Source of the DNA: a candidate division BRC1 bacterium ADurb.Bin183 | GTDB lineage: Bacteria; Sumerlaeota; Sumerlaeia; MWCT01 | NCBI GenBank assembly: GCA_002070185.1 | Contig: MWCT01000013.1 | Location: forward strand, 1 to 64,000 | DNA: 64,000 bases | Direction of reading: 5' to 3' | Part shown: positions 36,152-44,426 of the stretch, piece after piece | Numbering within the stretch: the first letter of the stretch is position 1 | Layout: every line of letters begins with the position of its first letter | Program-made: the position numbers and the translations under genes | The notes under the pieces: model-generated | What the model saw: only the letters and a program-made list of their open reading frames with translations | What the model was told of the DNA's origin: nothing | The model's database searches: none

Positions 36152-37231
36152 ATGGTCAAAATCGCCGCTCGTAATTTATTGGCTGTCCTTTTGGTATGCT
36201 GCCTTGCGGGACTTGTGCCGGCGCAAAACACTTCTGAAAAGGTGAAGACTAATATTAAGGCGCTGGATATGGAGAATCCGCCCACTAAGGTGGACGTCCT
36301 TGCAGGCAAATCCCTCGCCCTCAAGCCGACGCCCACGCCTGAGGAGCCGGAGCCGGCGGAAATATCCAAGCCGGGGCATAGCGAAGCGACGATTAAGCTG
36401 AGTCATCCGGGACTGGAATCCTTCGCCATTCGCGGCGAGGGATTCCTTGTGCCGGCGGAGTCCATTCATGCGGGGCAGTCGTTCAAATACGTTGTGCAAA
36501 TCAGCTGGGAAGGCAAGCTGGGCGATATCGAGGTTGACGAGCCGGATCCCCCCTTGCTGACGAATATCCGACTGTTGAAGGTCGTTCCATCAAATAAGGT
36601 GAGTCCGGAAAATAAACGAGCAATTGCGGAGTTTGCGTATCATCTTAAAGGGCTGGACAAGGGGAAGGCATATATTGGGATGGTAGATGCAAAATACCGT
36701 ATGAAGGATGGCAACGGCAACGGCTCTTTTCGTCTTAAGGAACTGCGTTTTGATCTGATGGCGTCCCAGCTCAACTGGGGCAAAATTATCCTGACGGCTC
36801 TTGCGGCGGCAGGGTGTCTGGCGGCGTTGGCTGTTATATATTTCGGCATCAGGATAATCATGCGGCGCAAGCCGCCGATTCAGCCGGCTGCGTCGGACGA
36901 GATATCATCCGCACATGAGCGCATTCGCGGCGAGTTGGCTTCTATGCGGCTTTTTCTGATAGATGGCGAGGTTCGCAGTTTTTACGACAAGATGACAAAG
37001 CTTGCCAAAGGTTTTATCGCGGCAACAGAGGGTAATGAGGTGTTCAAGATGTCCACCGACGAGATGCTCGCCTATCTCACGGATAAGAATTACAATCCTG
37101 AGAATCGCGACCGTATTTTTCAGATACTGGAATTATGCGATCGGGTTAAGTTTGCCGGGCATATGCCCACTCAAAGCGAAAGCGACCAGATTATCAAGGA
37201 ATTCGAAACGCTTCTCAAAGCCCCTCATTAA
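36152..37231 (+). CDS. BatD/DUF4381-like membrane protein (first copy)
   Basis: About 359 residues from the ATG at 36152; the longer TTG frame is less likely. After a signal peptide (LLAVLLVCCLAGLVPA) and a Pro/Glu-rich stretch, residues about 95-210 form a beta-sandwich (QSFKYVVQISWEGKLGDIEV). One membrane helix (ILTALAAAGCLAALAVIYFG) leads to a helical cytoplasmic tail that ends ILELCDRVKFAGHMPTQSES. The tail matches that of the gene at 40212 and resembles the end of BatD. It probably works with the von Willebrand factor A proteins and MoxR ATPase that follow. Confidence 0.65.
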   Translation: MVKIAARNLLAVLLVCCLAGLVPAQNTSEKVKTNIKALDMENPPTKVDVLAGKSLALKPTPTPEEPEPAEISKPGHSEATIKLSHPGLESFAIRGEGFLVPAESIHAGQSFKYVVQISWEGKLGDIEVDEPDPPLLTNIRLLKVVPSNKVSPENKRAIAEFAYHLKGLDKGKAYIGMVDAKYRMKDGNGNGSFRLKELRFDLMASQLNWGKIILTALAAAGCLAALAVIYFGIRIIMRRKPPIQPAASDEISSAHERIRGELASMRLFLIDGEVRSFYDKMTKLAKGFIAATEGNEVFKMSTDEMLAYLTDKNYNPENRDRIFQILELCDRVKFAGHMPTQSESDQIIKEFETLLKAPH

Positions 37232-37288
37232 AAAAGAAATGGCACAGCGGCGCCGGCGGCGCGGCAGAATTTTGAAGGAGGTATTACT

Positions 37289-38275
37289 ATGGATGCGGAG
37301 ATTGCGGCAATCAACGAAAAGGTCAAGGAGGAAAGCCGTTTTGTTGACCAGTTGACCGCCGAGGTTGGCAAGGTCATCGTGGGGCAGCGATACATGATTG
37401 AACGGTTGATGATTGCGCTTTTGACCAATGGTCATATATTAATCGAAGGCGTGCCGGGGCTTGCCAAGACGCTCGCTGTGAAAACGCTTGCCAAAGCCAT
37501 TGATGCTCGGTTTCAGCGCATTCAGTTCACGCCGGATTTGCTGCCCGCCGATTTGATTGGAACGATGATTTATAATCAGAAAGACGGGACCTTTTATCCC
37601 AAAAAGGGCCCTATCTTTTCAAATCTGATTCTTGCGGATGAAATCAACCGGGCTCCTGCCAAGGTGCAGAGCGCGCTCCTTGAGGCAATGCAGGAACATC
37701 AGGTAACCATCAGCGACACGACGTATCTTCTTGAAGAGCCGTTCCTTGTTCTTGCCACGCAAAATCCGATTGAGCAGGAGGGAACTTATCCGCTACCGGA
37801 GGCGCAGATTGACCGTTTTATGCTCAAGCTCAGCATCACGTATCCGAACAAAAAGGAGGAGCGGGATATTCTTGATAGGATGGCAGGCGGCGCTCCGAAG
37901 GAGCTGGCGGCGGTGATTCATCCGAAGCAAATCCTTGCCGCGCGTGAGACGGTGAATCAGATTTACATGGATGAAAAGATAAAGAATTACATTATTGACC
38001 TTGTGTTTGCGACGCGAAATCCGGAGGCATATAAAATTCAGGCGGGCAAATATATTGCTTATGGAGCGTCGCCCCGCGCCACGATTTATCTGGCGCAGGC
38101 TTCGCGGGCTTATGCGTTTTTGCGACATCGGGGACACGTGACGCCGGACGATGTCAAAGCAGTAGGGCTGGATATTTTACGGCACCGTGTCATCATCACT
38201 TACGAGGCGGAAGCCGAAGAGATAACCAGCGAGGATATAGTGCGCAAGATTTTTGACGAAGTGGAAGTGCCATAA
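37289..38275 (+). CDS. MoxR-type AAA+ ATPase
   Basis: A 328-residue MoxR chaperone-like ATPase. Walker A is GVPGLAKT (about residues 55-62), Walker B is LILADEINRAP, sensor 1 is ATQNPIEQEGTYPLPEAQID, and sensor 2 lies near ASPRATIYL. MoxR proteins remodel partners that carry von Willebrand factor A domains, and four such or related genes follow here. The ribosome site AAGGAGG is strong. Confidence 0.95.
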   Translation: MDAEIAAINEKVKEESRFVDQLTAEVGKVIVGQRYMIERLMIALLTNGHILIEGVPGLAKTLAVKTLAKAIDARFQRIQFTPDLLPADLIGTMIYNQKDGTFYPKKGPIFSNLILADEINRAPAKVQSALLEAMQEHQVTISDTTYLLEEPFLVLATQNPIEQEGTYPLPEAQIDRFMLKLSITYPNKKEERDILDRMAGGAPKELAAVIHPKQILAARETVNQIYMDEKIKNYIIDLVFATRNPEAYKIQAGKYIAYGASPRATIYLAQASRAYAFLRHRGHVTPDDVKAVGLDILRHRVIITYEAEAEEITSEDIVRKIFDEVEVP

Positions 38276-38307
38276 TCCAATAAAAAAATGATAATTCAAA
38301 ATCGCCA

Positions 38308-39201
38308 ATGAATACAACAACAACCATAGACACATCTGAAGTCCTGAAAAAGGTGCGGCGGATAGAGATTGTCACGCGCCGATTCGTCAACGACGTGATG
38401 GCGGGGGAATACCATAGCGTCTTTAAGGGACGCGGCATGGAATTTGACGAGGTGCGCGAATACCAGCAAGGCGACGATATTCGCACAATTGACTGGAATG
38501 TGACCGCGCGCACGGGTTCGCCGCATGTGAAGCGTTACGTGGAGGAGCGCGAGCTCACAGTGATGCTGATGGTGGACGCCAGTTCATCGGGGCGTTTCGG
38601 CACCACGCGATGGCAGAAGGGGGAGATGGCAACGGAGTTGTGCGCGGTGCTCGCCTTTTCCGCCATCAAGAATAACGACCGCGTTGGGCTTATGATTTTC
38701 ACGGATCAGATTGAGAAGTTCATTCCGCCAAAGAAGGGACGGCGGCATGTGCTGCGCGTTATTCGCGAGATAATCGCCTTCCGTCCGACGCGCGGGCGCA
38801 CGAATCTGACTGTGGCGCTTGATTACATTAACAATATTTTGACTCGCAAGAGCGTGGTTTTTCTAATATCCGATTTTTTCAACAATGATATTCGCTCCGC
38901 GCTTGCGATTACCAATAAGCGCCATGACCTTATCGCCGTCAGCATCAACGACCCGCGCGAGACAAGGCTTCCAGCGGCTGGCATTATAGAATTTGAGGAT
39001 GCAGAAACGGGCGAACTGGTTGCGCTCGATACATCGTCGTTGGGCGTGCGAACGTCTTTTGAGGGCATGGCTTCGATTGAGCGGCAGGAGATGACCGCGC
39101 TCTTGCGTTCGCTGAACATTGACCATATTGCCCTTTCCACGAGCGAGGATTATACCATTCCGCTGATTCGGTTCTTCCGCGAGAGGGCAAAAAGATTCTG
39201 A
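38308..39201 (+). CDS. DUF58 protein with vWA-like fold
   Basis: A 297-residue cytoplasmic protein. GRGMEFDEVREYQQGDDIRT at about residues 44-63 is the DUF58 signature, and MVDASSSGRFG near 90 is a MIDAS-type DxSxS metal site. DUF58 proteins are regular partners of MoxR and BatA. It lies 32 bp after the MoxR gene and its stop overlaps the ribosome site of the next gene. Confidence 0.93.
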   Translation: MNTTTTIDTSEVLKKVRRIEIVTRRFVNDVMAGEYHSVFKGRGMEFDEVREYQQGDDIRTIDWNVTARTGSPHVKRYVEERELTVMLMVDASSSGRFGTTRWQKGEMATELCAVLAFSAIKNNDRVGLMIFTDQIEKFIPPKKGRRHVLRVIREIIAFRPTRGRTNLTVALDYINNILTRKSVVFLISDFFNNDIRSALAITNKRHDLIAVSINDPRETRLPAAGIIEFEDAETGELVALDTSSLGVRTSFEGMASIERQEMTALLRSLNIDHIALSTSEDYTIPLIRFFRERAKRF

Positions 39202-39211
39202 GGTGCGGGGG

Positions 39212-40198
39212 ATGAATTACATATTTACATTTGCAAATTACAGATTATGGCTGGGCGCGGTTATTACGGCGCTTGTTTTGACAGGATGCGGCTCGAAATC
39301 CCCTTCCAGCGATGAGGCGATGACGGCGCGGGTATCTCTGGCAGCGCAGCTGGCGGACAAAGGCTTATTCGAAGATGCCGCCGATGAATATCGAGAGGCG
39401 CTGGAAATCAAGGGACTGCCGGACAAAAAGAAATCCAATATCTGCTATCTGCTCGGAAATCTCTATTTTGAAAAAACGAAGAATTATGAAAAAGCGCTCG
39501 CCTTTTATGTGCGAGCGAATTATTATGATGCGCAAAGCGCGGTATCCAAACAGATAACCGAACGTATGGTGACCTGCCTTGAGCGCATCGGGCGCTCGCT
39601 GGACGCGCAAAACGTCCTTTCGAACGCGACCTATCTTGCCGGGGCGGAGACGCGCCGTCAGCCGGGAAGGATTGTGGCGCAGATAGAGGGGCGCGATATC
39701 ACGATGGGAGAACTTGATGCCGAGATTCAAAAACTCCCCGCAGAAGAGCAGAAAAAATTAAGAGACGACCCGCAGGCAAAACTTGATTTTTTGCGCCAGT
39801 TCATTAATCAAGAGCTGCTTTACCAAATGGCGGAACGCGCCGGTTATAAAAAGGATGCTAGACTGCGGGATCAGGTGGAACAGTTCGAGAAAATGATGAT
39901 GGTGCAAAGGATTTACAAAGAAAAGGTTGCGGACGGGTCCGAGGTGAAGCCGGAAGACGTGCAGCTGTATTTCAAGGCGCACAAAGATGATATAGCGAAA
40001 TCTTTGGCAAAGGCGGACGCCTCGACATCAGGGACGAGCGCGGTGCCGCTTTCAGAAAATGAACTTTTTGAAAAGAGCGCATCCGGCATCGCGGCTATGC
40101 TCCAATCGCAAAAGGCTCAGGAAAAACAGGCGCGCCTGCTTGAAGAGCTTATGAAAACTCACAAGGTTGTGATTTATGATGGAGAGTTTCAGAAATAA
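39212..40198 (+). CDS. TPR lipoprotein with SurA-like domain
   Basis: About 328 residues from the ATG at 39212 after GAGGTG. The signal ends in a lipobox (LVLTGC), so it should be a lipoprotein. TPR repeats fill about 35-135 (AADEYREALEIKGL, YEKALAFYVRANYY). Residues about 150-260 match the helical SurA/PrsA N-domain (GRIVAQIEGRDITMGELDAE, LDFLRQFINQELLYQMAERA). No complete parvulin isomerase domain is seen, so it is likely a chaperone-like holdase. It is an unusual member between DUF58 and BatA. The first codons coincide with a seven-base periodic repeat. Confidence 0.75.
   Translation: MNYIFTFANYRLWLGAVITALVLTGCGSKSPSSDEAMTARVSLAAQLADKGLFEDAADEYREALEIKGLPDKKKSNICYLLGNLYFEKTKNYEKALAFYVRANYYDAQSAVSKQITERMVTCLERIGRSLDAQNVLSNATYLAGAETRRQPGRIVAQIEGRDITMGELDAEIQKLPAEEQKKLRDDPQAKLDFLRQFINQELLYQMAERAGYKKDARLRDQVEQFEKMMMVQRIYKEKVADGSEVKPEDVQLYFKAHKDDIAKSLAKADASTSGTSAVPLSENELFEKSASGIAAMLQSQKAQEKQARLLEELMKTHKVVIYDGEFQK
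39215..39249. repeat. Seven-base periodic repeat inside a gene start
   Basis: In register are AATTACA, TATTTAC, ATTTGCA, AATTACA and GATTATG; AATTACA recurs exactly 21 bases apart. It encodes part of the signal region of the lipoprotein at 39212 (NYIFTFANYRL, where NY recurs after seven residues). Confidence 0.35.
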
Positions 40199-40211
40199 CA
40201 GATAACGAATT

Positions 40212-41237
40212 ATGAAACACGAAAAAGGTCATAACTGTTTCCAATATTTTATCCGCCATTTGGCGCGCGTTCTATTTTTTGCGCTTTGCATTTTTGGGGC
40301 GCGGGCGGAGACGGAGCCGATTGAGATTTCCGGCGCTGCCAGCGTGAGCGAAATGTTCATCGGGGATCATATCATCTATGAGCTGCGGGTGGAATGGGAC
40401 AAGGGTTTTGAAGTTTTGCAAATTGAGCCGCCCGCGGAGCTGGGGCAGTTTGAGATTTTGGATGTGAAACAGGCGGTTGAGGAAAAACGCAAGGACGGGC
40501 GTTTTGCAAAAACCCAAACCTTTACGCTTTCCACCTATGAGACAGGCGAGTTCGAGATTCCCGCTTTCAAGGTCTTTTATCAGACGCCGCAGGGCGAGAA
40601 AAAAACGGGCGAATCGCAACCGATTAAGATTCGCGTCAAACCTGTGGCGCGCACGGCGGAAGATAAAAATGATATCCGCGATTTGAAGAGTCCGCTAATC
40701 ATTGCGCCTAAGCCATATTTGAGGAATTTTCTTTTAATTACGGGCGGTGCGCTGTTTTTGATTTTGCTGTTCGCCTATATTATTTATCGCAAAATTCAGG
40801 CGCGAAAACTGCGCTGGTTGGCAGAAGAAACGCCAAAGCGTCCGGCATGGGAACTGGCTCTGGAAGATTTAGATGCGTTGGAGAATTCGTTGCTCATTTC
40901 GGAGAAAAGGTTCAAGGAGTTCTATACACAAGCGGCGGATATTGTCCGCATTTATTTAAGTAGCCGCTATCGCATCAATGCCATTGACATGACATCTTGG
41001 GAATTGCTTTGCGCGCTTGATGATACGAATATGGACGCGGCGGCGCGCTCCCTTCTTGAGCGGATGCTGAATCGGTGCGATCTTGTGAAATTTGCCAAAT
41101 ATATCCCACAGGAGGCGGAGCATTCCGCGACGCTTGATGAGGCTCGGCAGATTGTGCGGATGACGACGCCTGCTCCGGAGCCGCAAACGGCGTTTGAGAC
41201 GCCGCAACCAGCGCTGGAAGGAGGGGCGGGTTCATGA
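40212..41237 (+). CDS. BatD/DUF4381-like membrane protein (second copy)
   Basis: A 341-residue protein with a signal peptide (ARVLFFALCIFGARA), a beta-sandwich at about 35-150 (EMFIGDHIIYELRVEWDKGF), one membrane helix (NFLLITGGALFLILLFAYII) and a helical tail with FYTQAADIVRIYLSSRY and NRCDLVKFAKYIPQ. The tail motif CD-x-VKFA is shared with the gene at 36152. It ends with a four-base ATGA overlap with batA, so it is translated together with it. In other Bat operons a DUF4381 protein occupies this place. Confidence 0.75.
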   Translation: MKHEKGHNCFQYFIRHLARVLFFALCIFGARAETEPIEISGAASVSEMFIGDHIIYELRVEWDKGFEVLQIEPPAELGQFEILDVKQAVEEKRKDGRFAKTQTFTLSTYETGEFEIPAFKVFYQTPQGEKKTGESQPIKIRVKPVARTAEDKNDIRDLKSPLIIAPKPYLRNFLLITGGALFLILLFAYIIYRKIQARKLRWLAEETPKRPAWELALEDLDALENSLLISEKRFKEFYTQAADIVRIYLSSRYRINAIDMTSWELLCALDDTNMDAAARSLLERMLNRCDLVKFAKYIPQEAEHSATLDEARQIVRMTTPAPEPQTAFETPQPALEGGAGS

Positions 41238-42268
41238 CGCTTTTCCAACCGCAAAACTGGATTGCGTTCATTCGGGGGTTCCGCTTTGCATCGCCGTCGT
41301 ATTTGCTTTTACTGTTTTTGATTCCAATTTTTGCGGCGGCGGCAATTGGGCAGCGGCGGCGCAAGGCGGCGGCTATCAAATATTCGGATATCAAGCACAT
41401 GAAAAAGATAGCGCCCTCGTTGCGTGTGCGTCTGCGTCCTTTGCTTACCCTGCTTCGGATGGCGGCGCTTTCGTTGCTCATTATTGCGATGGCGCGTCCG
41501 CAAAGCGGTTGGACGGAGAGGAACATCAAGACCGAGGGCATTGACATTATGATGGCGCTTGATTGCTCATATTCGATGAAGGCGATGGATTTTGAGCCGA
41601 ACCGTCTTGAGGCAGCAAAAAAGGTTATTGCGGAATTTGTGACGGGACGGGTTTCTGATCAGATAGGCTGTGTTCTTTTTGGCACAACGGCATTCACGCT
41701 CTGTCCGCTCACGCTCGATTATGGAGTCATCAAGGGATTTTTGCAGAATGTTGAATTCGGCATTGTGGACGGCAACCGCACAGCCATTGGTCTGGGACTT
41801 GCAACATGCGTGAACAAGTTAAAGGATTCGAAGGCGAAAAGCAAGGTTATCATCCTTGCCACAGACGGCGAGAACAATGTGTGGGATATTGCGCCGAACA
41901 AAGCCGCCGAGGCGGCAAAGGCGTTGGGCATCCGCGTTTACACCATCGGCGTCGGCACTATCGGCAGGGCGATGGTGCCGATGGATCGCGGAGTGTTCGG
42001 CATTGTCAACGTTCCGATGGAGGTGCGGATTGACGAGGCATCATTGACTGAGATTGCCAAGATGACAGGCGGTCGTTATTACCGCGCCACAGACAACAAA
42101 AAACTCAAGGCAATCTACGAGGAGATTGACCGTCTGGAGAAAACGAAAATCGAGTTTGTTGAGCATCAGAATTATGACGAGCTAATGGGGTTATTCGGTT
42201 GGACGGCGTTTCTTTTGATTCTTATGGAGATTTTGTTGGCAGGAACTTATTTTCTGAAGTTGCCTTGA
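41234..42268 (+). CDS. batA: BatA-type vWA membrane protein
   Basis: A 344-residue protein with two N-terminal helices and one C-terminal helix around a von Willebrand factor A domain. The metal site DCSYSM (about residues 111-116) fits DxSxS, and ATDGENNVWD carries the third MIDAS aspartate. The chain order TM-TM-vWA-TM is that of BatA/BatB in Bacteroides aerotolerance operons. The Bat proteins are thought to form a membrane complex remodelled by MoxR that helps cells survive oxidative or envelope stress. Confidence 0.9.
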   Translation: MTLFQPQNWIAFIRGFRFASPSYLLLLFLIPIFAAAAIGQRRRKAAAIKYSDIKHMKKIAPSLRVRLRPLLTLLRMAALSLLIIAMARPQSGWTERNIKTEGIDIMMALDCSYSMKAMDFEPNRLEAAKKVIAEFVTGRVSDQIGCVLFGTTAFTLCPLTLDYGVIKGFLQNVEFGIVDGNRTAIGLGLATCVNKLKDSKAKSKVIILATDGENNVWDIAPNKAAEAAKALGIRVYTIGVGTIGRAMVPMDRGVFGIVNVPMEVRIDEASLTEIAKMTGGRYYRATDNKKLKAIYEEIDRLEKTKIEFVEHQNYDELMGLFGWTAFLLILMEILLAGTYFLKLP

Positions 42269-42271
42269 TAG

Positions 42272-42420
42272 CCATTAACCATTAGCCGTCGGTTATTAGC
42301 GGGAAAAAGGAGCGGTATAGAATATTAGGCGGGATGCCTTTGCCGGAGATACAATGGGCAAAACATCGCCGCGTCTGTTTTTTTGCTGATGTCCAATGAC
42401 TGGTGACTGATAACGTTTGA
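42272..42420. repeat. Two seven-base periodic repeat blocks between batA and batB/C
   Basis: Block one (42272-42299) reads CCATTAA, CCATTAG, CCGTCGG, TTATTAG. Block two (42386-42420) reads CTGATGT, CCAATGA, CTGGTGA, CTGATAA, CGTTTGA, each beginning with C. The bases between (42300-42385) show no gene. Together they fill most of the largest gap inside the Bat operon. Confidence 0.45.
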
Positions 42421-42428
42421 GGGAAAAG

Positions 42429-44369
42429 ATGAATTTCGGAAATCAAATAGCGCTTTATGGATTGTTTGGGTTGCCCGCTCTCGTTCTTTTTTATGTGTGG
42501 GTGTTCCATCGAAAAAACAATCTTTTGGCGCGCATGGGGGAGCTGGAATTAATCAAACGTTTGCTGCCGACTGTGAGCCGAGCCAAACAGATAGCCAAAG
42601 CCGCCCTTTTAATATTTGCGATCTCGCTTTTGATTTTTTCGCTGGCGCGTCCGCAGTATGGGAGCATCGAGCGTCCCATTACGCGGAAAGGCGTGGATAT
42701 TTTTATAGCTATTGACACATCCATCAGCATGATGGCGCAGGATATTCAGCCGAATCGCCTTGCCCGCGCAAAAGAGCAATTGAAAGGATTAATCCATCGG
42801 TTGAAAGGCGACCGCGTCGGGATAATTACATTTGCGGGGACGGCGTTTGTTCAATGTCCTCTGACGCTCGATTACGCTTTGGCGCAAAATATTCTTGAAA
42901 CTATCAACACTGATTCGGTTCCCGTTCCCGGCACAGCAATTGGGGAAGCGATCCGAGTGGCAACAAAGTCGTTTGAACAATCGGCGCTGGGCGAGCGTGT
43001 GTTGGTGTTGCTGACCGACGGCGAGGATCATGAGACAGACCCGCTGGGGGCGGCGCAGGAGGCAGCCAAATCGGCAGTGAAGATTTATTCCATCGGCATC
43101 GGTTCCGAAAAAGGCGAACCGATTCGCCTTGCGGACGGCTCATTCAAACAGGATTCCCAGGGGCATGTGGTCAACAGCCGTCTTGACCTTATTCTGCTGC
43201 AAAAAATCGCTCAGCAGACCGACGGAAAAACAATCAAAGCCAACCCGACAGGCGGACTGGAATTGGATGTTCTTTATGCGGACATCGGTCTGATTCAAAA
43301 AAAGACTCTTCGCTCTCAGACTTATACGATTTATGAAGAGCGTTTTCAATATTTTTTACTGCCGGTCATTTTGCTCCTTGTCATTGAGATGCTGATGGGA
43401 GATCGCCGCAGGCTTGGGACAAAAAGGGATGCGCGGATGCTGGCGGCTTTGTTGATGATGCTGCCATTCCTTTTTGGCTTCACGTTGACGGACAATCTTT
43501 CAAGATTGAACACGCTGGGCAATGATTCTTTTCGCGAGGGCAAACTCGACAAGGCGCTGGAATATTACAAGAATGCGCAGGTTGAGGCGCCTGAATCACC
43601 GGAACTTCATTTCAACATTGGGAATGTGCATTTGAGAAATAAAAAATATGAGGAGGCTATCAAAGAGTTTGAGCAGGCGGCGGCGCTTTTCCGAGATCCG
43701 ATACGCATCGCCGATGCTCATTACAATATCGGCGTGGCGCAATACCGCATGGCAGAACAGATGGTTGCGGCGCAGAATCTTCCCGATGCTGCCCAAAAAT
43801 TGGTGGAGTGTATGGCGTCGAATCAGCAAGCCATGAAAAAAAATGCGGAGGATTCCGACCCCAAGTTCAACTATGAGCAGGCAAAACGCCTCTGGAAAGA
43901 GCTGCTCGACCAGATGAAAAATCAGCAGCAGGAACAAGAGCAGAAGCAGCAACAGAACCAAGAACAGCAAAAAGAGCAACAAAAAGAAAATCAAGAACAG
44001 CAACAACAGCAGGGCGAACAGCAGAATCAGGATGGTCAAAAAAGCCAAGAAGAAAAACAGCAGACGGCAAAGGAGCAGGAAAAAAAAGAGGAGGCGGAAA
44101 AGCAGAAGGAGGAAGAAAAGCAGGCGCAGGAGCAAAAAGCCGAGGAAGCAAAGGCGGAAGAAAATAAAAAGGACGAGCCTGAGAAGGACGAGCCCGAAGA
44201 GGGCAAAGAGGCGCAAGCGTCTCAGCAGCAGGAAGCCAAAATCGGCGAGATGAGCAAGGAGGACGCCCTCCGACTTATTAGCACGCTTCCCGAAGAAAAC
44301 AAGGAGGCGCTGAAAGAGGCGCTTAAACGCCAGTACGGCGGACAAAGAGGAACAGGAAAAGACTGGTAA
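42429..44369 (+). CDS. batB: BatB-BatC fusion: vWA plus TPR protein
   Basis: About 646 residues from the ATG at 42429 after GAGGG. Two N-terminal helices precede a vWA domain with metal site DTSISM and LLTDGEDHETDP. A membrane helix (FLLPVILLLVIEMLMG) is followed by another hydrophobic segment and TPR repeats at about 350-440 (NTLGNDSFREGKLDKALEYY), the BatC part. The last 150 residues are a low-complexity Gln/Glu/Lys region ending in a conserved-looking block (KEDALRLISTLPEENKEALK). In Bacteroides BatB and BatC are separate, so this is a fusion of both. Confidence 0.88.
   Translation: MNFGNQIALYGLFGLPALVLFYVWVFHRKNNLLARMGELELIKRLLPTVSRAKQIAKAALLIFAISLLIFSLARPQYGSIERPITRKGVDIFIAIDTSISMMAQDIQPNRLARAKEQLKGLIHRLKGDRVGIITFAGTAFVQCPLTLDYALAQNILETINTDSVPVPGTAIGEAIRVATKSFEQSALGERVLVLLTDGEDHETDPLGAAQEAAKSAVKIYSIGIGSEKGEPIRLADGSFKQDSQGHVVNSRLDLILLQKIAQQTDGKTIKANPTGGLELDVLYADIGLIQKKTLRSQTYTIYEERFQYFLLPVILLLVIEMLMGDRRRLGTKRDARMLAALLMMLPFLFGFTLTDNLSRLNTLGNDSFREGKLDKALEYYKNAQVEAPESPELHFNIGNVHLRNKKYEEAIKEFEQAAALFRDPIRIADAHYNIGVAQYRMAEQMVAAQNLPDAAQKLVECMASNQQAMKKNAEDSDPKFNYEQAKRLWKELLDQMKNQQQEQEQKQQQNQEQQKEQQKENQEQQQQQGEQQNQDGQKSQEEKQQTAKEQEKKEEAEKQKEEEKQAQEQKAEEAKAEENKKDEPEKDEPEEGKEAQASQQQEAKIGEMSKEDALRLISTLPEENKEALKEALKRQYGGQRGTGKDW
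43919..44240 (+). repeat. Low-complexity Gln/Glu/Lys-coding tract
   Basis: Over about 320 bases the reading frame uses almost only CAG/CAA, GAA/GAG and AAA/AAG codons in irregular short repeats. It codes for a charged, probably disordered or coiled-coil segment of the BatB-BatC fusion. Length may vary between strains. Confidence 0.7.
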
Positions 44370-44426
44370 GTTAAATTGAAAATCAACCATTTATTTGCCC
44401 GAGGCGGAATGACGGTTAAAGAGATG

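Noticed and set aside
43596..44390. 264-residue Leu/Phe-rich frame on the minus strand
   Set aside because: It is the complement of the Gln/Glu/Lys codons of the BatB-BatC fusion; CAG and AAG read in reverse give Leu.
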